64,000 bases of DNA from Diospyros lotus (lineage: Eukaryota > Streptophyta > Magnoliopsida > Ericales > Ebenaceae): the NCBI RefSeq assembly GCF_014633365.1, contig NC_068339.1:28157316-28221315 (forward strand), in the 5' to 3' direction. Both the position numbers and the translations under genes were made by a program. The notes beneath the pieces were generated by a model, which made no database searches, had not been told where the DNA came from, and saw only the letters and a list, made by a program, of their open reading frames with translations. Positions 38,401 through 50,400 of this stretch are shown here, one piece after another; the stretch's first letter is position 1; the number at the start of each line of letters is the position of its first letter.

Positions 38401-41400
38401 ATGAAATGGCCAAATTTTGTCAAACGATCTGCCACTACCATAATTACATCTTTGCCTTCCGATCGAGGTAGACCCTCCACAAAGTCCATAGAAAGCCCTT
38501 CCCATGCTTGTTGAGGTATTGCTAAAGGCTGCAATAACCCCAGGTAAGCTACATTTTCATGTTTACATCGCTGGCATATTCCGCAAGTCATCATAAATTT
38601 CACTACATCTGTCTTTTGCTTAGGCCAAAAGAACAATTGTTTGACCACCTTTTGGTAAGTAGTTCTTATCCCTGAATGACCCCCTACCAGTGAACCATGA
38701 AGGGCTCGTATTATTCTCTCCTTTAATGCACTGTCATCACCTACTACCAACCTGCCCTTGTGCCTAATCAAGCCATTGGACAACGTATAATTTGCCATTG
38801 CAGTAGGTTGGATTGCCAGCTGTGCTTGGAGACTCTGAGTCCATTCTGACTGTCCGTAGCTGACTTCTAATTCCCCCATCCACTCAGGTACTACTACTAT
38901 TATAGCTTGGCAGGCTGCAGTTTCACCTCTCTTGGATAGTGCATCAGCCACTATGTTTTATTTTCCCCTGCGGTACTGAATAGTGTAGTCCAGCCCCATA
39001 AGTTTAGAAACCCCTTTCCTCTGCAGCTGAGTATGCAGCCTTTGTTGGCCTAGAAATTGTAAACTTTCATGGTCTGTGCGGATCACAAATGGTTGGCTCT
39101 CCAAATAATGTCGCCATTTATCAACTGCTCCGAGCACTGCTAACAGCTCCTTGTCATTCACAATTAATCCCAAGTGTCTTGGAGACAAGGCTTGACTTAT
39201 GAAAGCCAATGGTCGCCCTTCCTGTATCAACACAGCTCTCACACCGGTGTCACACGCATTCGTCTCAACTGTAAATGAGTTAGAAAAATCTGGAAGAGCT
39301 AATACCGAGGCTATAGACATGGATTTCTTAAGGGCTAAGAATGCTGCTTCTACTCTTGGATTCCACTGAAACCCTTCCTTCTTTAGCAATTCAGTGAAAG
39401 GTTTGCTGATAATACCATAGTGTTGCACAAATTTTCGGTAATACCCAGTCAAACCCAAGAAACTCCTCAATTCCTTTACATCTCTAGGTCTAGGCCACTC
39501 CAACATTGCTTCTACTTTCTTTGGATCCGTCCATACCCCCTGTCCACAAATAATATGTCCCAAATATTCTACCTCCTTCACAACAAAGGTACATTTTGAG
39601 AGTTTAACATACAATTAGTGAGATTTAAGGATCTCAAATGTAGTGCGGAGATGCATGAGGTGGTGTTCAATAGTGGGGCTGTAAACAAGGATATCATCAA
39701 AGAAAACAAGGATGAACCTTCTCAAATAGGGTAGGAAAATCTGATTCATCAAAGCTTGAAATGTGACAGGGGCATTAGTTAATCCAAAGGGCATAACAGT
39801 GAATTCATATAGCCCTTGGTGGGTTCTAAATGTTGTTTTGTGAATGTCCGATGGGGTCATTCTAATTTGATGGTAACCAGACCTAAGGTCTAGTTTAGAA
39901 AATATTTTTGCACCATATAACTCATCTAATAGGTCATCAATCAAAGGTATAGGAAACTTATTTTTGATAGTGTTGGAATTAAACTATCTATAATCTATGC
40001 AAAACCTCCAAGTTCCATCTTTTTTTTTTAACAAGGAGGACTGGGGAAGCATAGGGACTTTGGCCGAGCTAAATAATGGCTGAGTCTAGCACTGTTTTCA
40101 CTTGCTTCTCAATTTCAGTTTTCTGCACAGGAGGGTATTGATAGGCTCGAACATTGATAGGTTCTGAGTTTGATTTAAGGTGGATTGAGTAGTCCAATGG
40201 TCTTTGGGGTGGTAAAGAGTTGGGTTCTGCAAATAGATCCTTAAATTCTACCAAGAGTGAATGCAAATTCTCTTAAAAACATACCTTATTTGTGAGTTGG
40301 GAATCGATGTTAGTATCGATAAGCTGAAACTCTGCATTTTCTTGACTGTCACTTTCTATTTCCTTTGCTTGTATAGAATAGAGTCGGGCTATCTGCCCTC
40401 CCTTCTTCAACATCATCTTCTGCAGTTGTTTCCCTGCAATCATCTTGCACTCTCCTTGCTCCAAGTTGCCCAGCAAGGTCAACTTCTTTCCGTCGATCAC
40501 CACAGTGACTTCTAACTTGTTGAAGTCAAAAGTCAGGGGACTTCCAGTCCTTATCCAGTCTATGCCGAGGACTATATCACATCCACCCAATTCTAAATTC
40601 TCAAATCAGCCACAAATTCTTGCCCTTGCATGATCCATGTAAATCCTAGACATTTATAATGATTGTACATCCTATTTCCATTGGCTACTGTTACCGCTAA
40701 AGGGGTGGTGGCTGTCATGGGACATTGGAGGCTTGTTGTTATAGCTTCACTAAGGAAGCTGTGAGTGCTTCCACTATCGATAAGCACCATTAGTCTTCGT
40801 TTTCCCACCTGTCCTTTTACTTTTATAATCTGCCCCATAGGGCTTCCTTTTAGTGCATGGAATGAAATCTCCCCTCCTTCCTCTCTTAGCCTTTCTTCTT
40901 CCTCTGGCTCCAACACTTCTTCACCAGCTATGTCCTCTTCTTTTGTTTCTTCTACCATCTTTTCCCCATCAATTCCTTCCATATTCATCAGCTAACTTTT
41001 GCACTGATGACCCGGACTATATTTTTCTCTGCATTTGAAGCACAACCCAAGTTGCCTTCACTGCTTTATCAAATTTCCCTTGCTTCCATTATTATTTACT
41101 GGTGCCTTAGAATTCTGTTGATTATACCATGTTAGCATTGGCCTTGCGTTTCCCCCTCCATACTCTCTCGCTGAAATACTGGGTTTATAGGGAACCTTAT
41201 GTTTCTTGAAGATGGCTTCTAAGGCCAATTCTTGAAGTCTTGCTTTTTCCACGGCCTGTTTGACGGATGTCAAAGTCATCATCTTAACCATTGGTCGCAA
41301 TTCCTCCCTCAGTCCACTAATGAAGACCAATACCAGGTACTGCTCTGTAAGTCCCGGCTGTACCTTACTCACCATCAATCTCAATTCTTCAAATCAGGCT

Positions 41401-44400
41401 TGGTATTCAATCACCGTCACTTCCAGTTTTAGCTTGTTGAATTCTTCTACTACATCAGTCATGTATTTCTCCCCAAAACGTTCACATAACCTTCAACAAA
41501 GTCAGCCTAGCTTCCCTACATTCCTTCATCTTGGATCCATCCTTGATGCCAAGAATCTGCTTCTTCATTCAAATAAGCCGCTGCCAAATTTATCTTTTAC
41601 GCCTCTGGAATTCGGTAAAATTGGAAGAATCGTCCACACCTTCTCACCCACCATCGTGGTTTCTTCCCTTCGAACATCGAAATCTCCAATCTTGGCATGG
41701 GAACATGGTTCTGAGTCCCTACCTAGTGATTCCTTTCCATAACTTCTTGCATCGCTCCTTGATCTACTTCATCAAGAATCCCTTGTGTGCCCAAACGATT
41801 GCCCTGGTGTGGCAGGATCGGTTCAAAAGTCTGTCGGGGTGGGTATTTCGGTGGTAAACGGAATTGGGGTAGCGAAGATAGCATGCTTAGCAAGCTGTAA
41901 ATCCTCCGCCCTTACGTCTCTACCAATTCTTGGCATCGATTTGTTACTTCTTGTTGTTTCTCCATAGCTGCTTGCATTACTTCTCTCCATTCAGTCAATT
42001 CTTCTCGTGTTTGACGTAGGGTCTCCTGGGTATGGGTCATGCCCAACTCCAACGATTCTAGCCGAATCTCCCATTACTTCATACGTGTGCCTTCCGCCAT
42101 TGCGCCCTGAATTCCGAACCTCACAGCCAAATCGTACGGCTCTAATACCACTTGTCAAGTCCTTGAATTGGGACTTGGCAATTCAATAATTCCGATTGAA
42201 GAAAAGGGAGGGAAAAGGTGAAATAGAAGAGAGAGATTGGAAAGATCAAGAGAGAGAGAAGGATTTATTCATCAATCCATCGGTAAAATCCCTAGGTGTC
42301 GTAGGTCTTCTTATTAATAAGACCTCTAGCTATACAATGCTTCTTCTAACCTCCTAACTATCTCCTTCAGCTGTTACAATAGCCTCTCCCGCTCTCTAAC
42401 CTCCTAACTGCTCTAACAGTCTATTAGAGGTAGAAATTACAGAATAACCCCTAAGGTCATAATAATGTAGCTGAACTACAATGGGAAGCAAAATTCTGTA
42501 AGAACATTATATGTATGATTATAACTTCATAGGAAAAAGGCGGGATTTAAAAGTTGAAAAGCAAGTTAATTTCAAGAAAAAAAAAAGTGTTATAGAGATA
42601 AAAGAGATTGAACTGTAGAAGGAGAGGCTAGCCAAATGTGGGTTGAGACTTATGATAGCTATTACTACTTAAAAAAGAAACACATCAAGCCTTAATCCCG
42701 CCAGGTGGGGTCGGCGGTACTGTTAGACTATGACCAAAACAGTTCTAGGTGAGTGGTAAAAGCCCCGAACACAAAAAGTCATGGTGGTGAAATAAAGTGG
42801 TATAAGAAAAAATCAAAACCAAGAGATCTTGTTACAAGACTTTACATACATGCTGTAACGACAAAAATGTAATGAATATTTGGCAAAAATGAAGTAAAGA
42901 AGGTAGTTAGTGTAGTAGAGTCAAAACCTTACAAATATTTGTACAATCAACATAACACGAGAATACACATTAGCTAAAGTAAGGGAAAGAAAAGAAAATG
43001 ATTTGAACCAAGTAAAATGTATAAAAAACCAAAATTAAAAGCTGCTAGTAAATGAGGGGCCATCAAGGAGAGATTAAAGGAGCATTTCTTGAAGTTATTC
43101 AACGATGGGGGAGAAACAAGTTATCAGCTCCCAAGGATCTTACCCGTAAGGATAGAGAGAGAGAAATTAGGGAAAGAGAGAGAGAGAGAGAGAGAGAATA
43201 GGAAAGAGAATGTTTAGAATTTGTTGGAATAAATTGCATATCCATCAGTGGAAGGAATCAGTTGTATATATAGCTGGATTCTCTTCCCCATGTGCGGGTA
43301 ACCGCTTACAGTAGGGGAATGCACAACCTGCCCAAAGCAACAACAAACTTTGTACCCCCCTATAGCATATTCTACTAATTTGCAATTCCTTCCTTCCTAT
43401 TACATTTAATTACTATATCACCCCCTCTTGCTACGTGGATCATGACACAAGTGTTAAGTTGGAGCACTTAGTAACTCTAAAGAAGATAGGAATCATATCT
43501 TCTATAGACATATTTGTCCAAGTGAAATAAAGCAAACTACGAAACAGGCAAAGAATAGTAAAGCTATTGGACCAAATAATCCCAATAGAAACATAGAAAT
43601 GCAAAGGAAAAGAGGGCTTCTTGTTGATTTCTTTTTGGGCTTGATAAGGGGGCATTTTTTAGTTGACTAAAGTATGTAATGTGATCCTTACATCAAAAAG
43701 GATATTAGACGAGTTGAGAAAAAGTACTTTAGTGCCTATTTATAAGAATAAAGCGCATGTTTAAAGTTGGAGGAATTAAGCTAGTAAGTCATTTTCTGAA
43801 ATTTTGATCTAGGGTAATTGCAAAGATTAAAGAGAAAAACCAAGATCTCTAATTTGGTCTTATGCCTAGTAGGTCAACAATAGAAGATCGCTACTTATTG
43901 AAATGACTAATGAAAAATCCAAGAATAAACAAAAATATTTGCATATGGTATTCATAGACTTGCAAACACCTACGATAAAGTCTCCAGAGAAATCTTTTGG
44001 AAGGTGTAAGAGAAGAAAAGAGCTCAAATTGCTTTCTGTATAAGTTATTAGGACATGCATTATCAAAGCAGAAATGTGCATTAGGAATTGTGGAAGAGAT
44101 GTCGATTCTTTTCCAATTACAATTAGACTACATCAAGGATCTACATCGAGCCCTGGCCTCTTTGTTCTTGTGATGGATGAACTCATAAAGCACATTAAAA
44201 AAAAAAAGTGCCTCAGTTTATGCTATTTGCAGACAATATTGTGTTAGTGAATGAGACAAAAGGAGGATGAACAATGAACTTAAATCATGGGTAATAGTAG
44301 ATCGAAAACTGAATATAACAAATTAAAAGTGTGGATAATGTCACTGTATGACTTAGAGATCAAGTTATCCCAAAAAAGATCAATTTATGTATCTTGTATA

Positions 44401-47400
44401 AATTCTTCAAAAAGAATGAAGGATGTTACTAGATGTTACTCATAGAATCAAGATACAATGGTTAAAGTAGAGAATTGCATCTAGTATTTTATATGATCCT
44501 AAAATCCCTTTCCTAAAAAAGGTTGTAGAACAACTATAAGACCATCTTGGCATATGGCTCAAAATGTTAAGCAGATACATACCAAGATTTGCAAAATATA
44601 ACTAAGCCTAAAGGACATTATGGTAGATGTGCAACCATATAAGAAAAAGTAAAATAATAATCAGGTTATATATATAAGGTTGGAGTCAGATCTATTGAAG
44701 ATAAAATGTAGGGGATTTGTTAAAGATGTGACAATAAAACATGGAGCAACTGGATGAAATGGAATAAATTTGTAGGAAAATAGGGAGAGTAAGACCAAAA
44801 AGACTTGGTGGAAAATCTTAAGAAGTTTCAACATAAAACAGGACACAATGGCCTTACAAAGGATATGGCCATAAAGATGGCCAAAGGTCTATAATTCATG
44901 TAGCCCCACCCAGTAGAATTAAGGCTTGTAATTATTGTTACTGTAAGTTTAGGAAGAAAACCCTAGCTTTTAATGTGTATTTACACTTAATTAATTCATA
45001 GACTATACACCTATATATATATATATATACAAATACAATGGGTCATGGGCTCTAACATAAAATTAACCCTAGACTATAACCATATAACTCAACACTCCCC
45101 CTCAAGCTGGAGCATATATATCATATGCACCAAGTTTGCTACAAATATACTCAATTTGAGGACCCCTAAAGACTTAGTGAAGACATCTGCTAACTGGTCA
45201 TTAAAATTGACAAAATCTATGGTAATACAGTCAGATAAAATCTTCTATCGGATGAAGTGACAATCTATCTCGATATGTTTGGTCCTCATGAAAGACTAGA
45301 TTGGAAGCAATATGTAATGTAGCTTGATTGTCGTAAATTAATCTCATCTGTGATATCTCCCCAAACTTGAGCTCCTGAAGCAATTGTTTTAACCAGATAA
45401 ATTCATACATTGCCAAGGCCATAGCACGATATTCTGCTTCTGCACTCGACCTAGCAACAACCTCTTGCTTCTTACTTTTCCAAGATACTAGGTTTCCTCC
45501 AACCAGAACACAATATCCTGAAGTAGACTGTCTATTAGAGAGAGAACTTGTCCAATCAGCATCAAAATATCCAACTACTTGAGTATGACCTCTGTCCTCA
45601 TACAATAGTCCTCTACCTGGAGCTCCCTTAATATACTTGAGAATCCGGACTACCGCATCCCAGTGGCTATTGCAAGGAGACTGTAAAAACTGACTGACAA
45701 CACTGACTGAAAAAGAAATATCTAGGCGAGTGATAGTGAGATAATTAAGTTTTACAACTAGCTTGCGGTATCTCCCAGGATCAGCAAGAGGCTCCCCCTG
45801 TCCTGGTAAGAGCTTTACATTAGGGTCCATAGGAGAATCTGTAGGTTTACAATCAAGCATCCCAATTTCTTCTAGAATGTCTAACACATACTTTCATTGA
45901 GAGATAACAACACCAGAACTGGACTGAGTAACTTCTATGCCAAGAAAGTATTTAAGTAACCCCAAGTTCTTAGTCTGAAAATGATAGAAAAGATGTTTCT
46001 TCAATTAAACAATACCATCCTGATCATCACCTGTAATAACAATATCATCCACATAGACAACCAAGTATATGCACCTCCCATGTGATGTGTGTTTATAAAA
46101 AATCGAATGATCAGATTCACTACGAGTCATACCAAAGTCTTGAATGACAACACTGAAACGACCAAATCAGGCTCGAGGAGATTGCTTCAACCCATATAGC
46201 GAGCGACGAAGTTTACAAACCTGCCCAGACTCCCCCTGAGCAACAAACCCAGGAGGTTGCTCCATATAAATCACCTCCTAAAACTCACCATGTAAGAAGG
46301 CATTCTTAATGTTCAATTGATACAACGACCAGTGGCACATAGCTGCTATAGAGAGAAACAAACGCACAGAAGACATCTTAGCAACAGGGGAAAAAAGTGT
46401 CATCATAGTTAAGACCATAAACCTGAGTATACCCCTTGGCAACCAAACGGGCCTTAAGGCGATCAACCTGCCCATCAGGACCCACCTTGACAGTATACAT
46501 CCACCGATAGCCAACAAGAGATTTCCCTGGGGGTAAAGGAACCAAGTCCCAAGTACCATTGGCATGCAAAGCAATCATCTCATCCACCATTGCTTATCGC
46601 CACCCCAGATCAAAAAGTGCCTCACTAACAGTCTTAGGTGCTGAAACAGAGGATAAGGAAGACACAAAAACACAAAAAGGAGACGAGAGACGGTGATAAC
46701 TAAGAAAATTATAAATGGGGTGAGGATTGCGAGAAGAACAAGTACCTTTCTGAAGGGCAATAGGAAGCAAATCCTCAAAAGGCAGGACCGCAGCAGGTGG
46801 AGAGACTGGAGCAGGATGTGAGGTAGCAGAAGTCACTGAAGTAGTAGGAGACACAGGAGAAGGCGCAGGAACATCTCCACCGGGAGTAGACCGAAGCTGA
46901 CAACACCAATGATAAACCTGCAATGGGGTAGAAGAAGGAACAGGGAGAATAGGAGCAGGAGGACTCGCAGGAAGAGGGATTGCCTCAGAGATGGGTTGAC
47001 ACTCGGAATGAGGCGAAGAGTAGAAAGGAGATGACTCAAAGAAGGTAACATCCGCCGAAAGAAAATAACGGCGAGTGTCAGGAGAATAACACCGATAACC
47101 CTTCTGAAGGCAAGAGTAATCAAGAAAAATGCACTTGATGGACCGAGCAGACAATTTATCTTGACTGGGAGACAGGTTATGGACAAAGCAAGTGCAACCA
47201 AAGACACAAGGAGGAAGAATATATAATGGTTGATCTGGAAACAAAAGAGAGTGAGGAATCTAGGGCTGAAGAACTAAGGAGGGCATCCTGTTAATGAGAT
47301 AGCAAGCAGCAAGGACAGCTTCAGCCCAAAAGCGAAAGGGGATATGATGATATAGAAAAAGAGTGCAAGCAATTTCAATCAAATGTCTATTTTTAGGCTC

Positions 47401-50400
47401 AGCAACCCCATTTTGCTATGGTGTATATGCACAAGACGACTGATGCAAGATCTCTTGAGAAGACATAAAAGTAGTAAAGAGAATAGAAAAATACTTAGGG
47501 GCATTGTCACTGCGCAATACTTGGACAGAGGTATGAAATTGCGTTTTGATTTCAGCACAAAAGGATTCAAAAATTGAGACTAACTCAGAACGATTTTTCA
47601 TTAAATATAACCATGTGCAACAAGAATAATCGTCAATAAACGTTACAAAATATTGAAAACCCAAAACAAACACAACACGACTAGGATCCCAAACATCGGA
47701 ATGAATTAAAGCAAAAGCGGACACAGCCCGATTATTGACACGCTTTGGAAAATAAGTGCGAGACTGTTTTCCAAGTTGACAAGACTCACAATAAAAAGAC
47801 GACAAACTAGACAAACTGGGGACCATCTTCTGAAACTTAGCCAAACTAGGATGTCCCAAATGATTATGGAGAATAGCAGGAGACTCAGTCACCGAGCAAG
47901 CAATAGGAGATGCAGGAAGGTTGAGATGATGGAGACCCTGCGACTCACATCCGACACCAATCATCTGTCCCGTACTGCGATCCTGAATAGTAACAGAATG
48001 ATGATCAAAGGTGATAGAACAATTTAAGGCACGTGTAAGTTTACTAACAAAGACAAGATTAAAGGGACAATGAGGAAGATAAAGGACAGAATTTAAAGGC
48101 AGAGAAGGTAAGGGTTTGGCAATGCCAACAGCTTTAGCAACCACTTTGGACCAATTGGCTAATGTTACAGAAGATAAAGAAATAGAATTAGTAAAATGAA
48201 AAAACAAATGGGGATTACCAGAGATATGGTTAGAAACACCTGAGTCCATGACCCATGGTCCTAAAGAGGATGACTGAGCGAGACAGACAGTGGAATCACC
48301 AAAGTGGGCGACAGAAGCAACTGTGGATGAGGATTGCTAGGATGTCTTATACTTGAGATACTCATCATAATCAATCCCAGTGAGAATGACAGATTGCGGT
48401 GGATGACCATCAAATGACTCAGATAGAGAACCATCAGCATTAGTACCATTAGCATGAGTACCATTAACACAAGGAGGGCAGCCATGCAACTTATTACATT
48501 GTTCCTTAGTATGCCCTCACTTGTGACAGTAGTTACACTTGGGACATTTGCCCCGATTACCACGATCACCTCCCTGTTCGCCACTACTCTGAACCTGTGA
48601 AGCCATAACTGAATGATCACCTACAGAAGAAGGAGGTACTGTAAGAACAGATGAAACCCGAAGAAGACGAGAATACATTTCATCCATAGTAGGTACAATA
48701 GGACTAACAAGAATCTGATCACGAACAGGAGTAAGCTCAAGACCAATGGCAGCAAGAGTACACACCATGAAGAACTTATCCCGCTGAGCTAGATCCTCTA
48801 CAGCAGTCTTACCAGCAAATAACATGGAATTAAATTCAGCTTTAATAAAGGCCATCCGACCAAGAAAATCAGGAAAAGCCAGACCCTACTGTAGTAAACT
48901 GAGCAGATTAGACACCACTGAATACAAATGTTGAATGTCATTAGTGTATAGTGCCTTGGCCTGAGCCCAAAATGCACAGCATGTGGTCTAGTTAGTATAG
49001 ATCGGATGAAGAGAATGATCAATTGACTGCCACAGGAGACTGCACAACAAAGCATCAGCTCTCTGCCACTCAGTTTTATATGTGGTCACATTCTCAGCCT
49101 TGGTAGTTAGATGATCCTGTAAACCTTGACCCATACACCATAGTTCAACCGCCTTAGATCAAGAGATATAATTGGAACTGCCCATCAACTTCTTAGTAGC
49201 AATGGTTGGAGAGGGAGACAGAATACCAGAGAATGAGCCAGATTTACTGATACCAGCCATGTTGGACAAAAGAGAGTCCTACAAGATCAACAAATCTGAA
49301 ACGAAAGGGGTTAAATAAGCCAAAAAGAAAGGCTGGATGATCCAACACAGAGAATGAAGCTTGGAGGCGCGCTGGAGCGACAGACGGTGGATGCCGATGA
49401 CTGGTGACGGCGGATGGCAACAAAACCACTAGAACTGTGATGGATTGGAGGAGGTGAGTACAATGGTGAAGATGGTGTTGCGATCGGAGCACTGGAGAGA
49501 GAGATCGGATCAAAAACGTCTCCGTGAACAGTGCGACAGAGGCGGCGTGTGGCAGCGGCAACGACGATGAGCCTCTGGGGGTCGACAAATCGAAGGTCGG
49601 CGAACGCAACGGCGGTGGCTATGTGCATGATTGGTGGTCGGACTGTGAAGACCTGCACAGACCAGTAGCGCGAGCAGCAGGAATGCAGTGGGCGACGAAG
49701 ACAGTGGCATGGCAGGCTTCGGTGGTCAATGGTAACGCGATCGACAGTGGTCTTCGATGATGTGGGCAGCGGCAGCTAGGGTTTGTATGGTAGCTACTAG
49801 GGTTTGCTAGGGTTTGTATTTGGCTCTAATACCATGTAAGTTTAGGAAGAAAATCTTAGCTTTTAATGTGTATTTACACTTAATTAATTCATAGACTATA
49901 CACCTATATATATATATATACAAATACAATGAGCCATGGGCCATGGGCTCTAACATGAGAATAACCCTAGACTATAACCATATAACTCAACAATTACTAT
50001 TGTGTGTGTTCTCATGGGAAAAACATGCAATTTCATCTTCCAAAGAGCAAATAATTTTCAGTTCCAGTTAGCCATCATAATAAAAGAAAGTACACATACG
50101 ACTATGTACACTATGTTTTCAAATCTATAACCAAAGCAACCCAAGTTTGGCTCACCTTGCAACACTTTGATGGCGTATGCAATCTCTCAACATTGCACCA
50201 TAATGTAAAGACATTTCTGGGTTCTCGTAACTAAATGAACCAGCAAACCATATCAGTCAAGTTGATTAACAGAACATGTAGAACAAAGAATATGGCTAAA
50301 ATCTAGACCGTAAACACAGAAAGTCAAAAAGGGACAAAACAACTCTCCCCTCCTCAAGATGTTTCAATTACATGAAGCCACCACATGTAAATATTATGAA

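Larger units (their letters stand above)
44942..49992 (-). mobile_element. Copia element E in MO25 intron 4
   Basis: Short LTRs at 44942-45094 and 49835-49992 (start TGTAAGTTTAGG, end CTCAACA) with the near-duplication GTTAC / ATTAC. On the minus strand there is a TGGTATTAGAGCC primer site beside the right LTR and a CTTGAGGGGGAG purine tract beside the left. Gene order is gag, protease, integrase, RT, RNase H, the copia order. A (TA)n run in each LTR differs slightly in length. Confidence 0.92.

Noticed and set aside
47776..48027. Plus-strand Arg/Thr-rich frame
   Set aside because: Antisense shadow of copia E protease/integrase.
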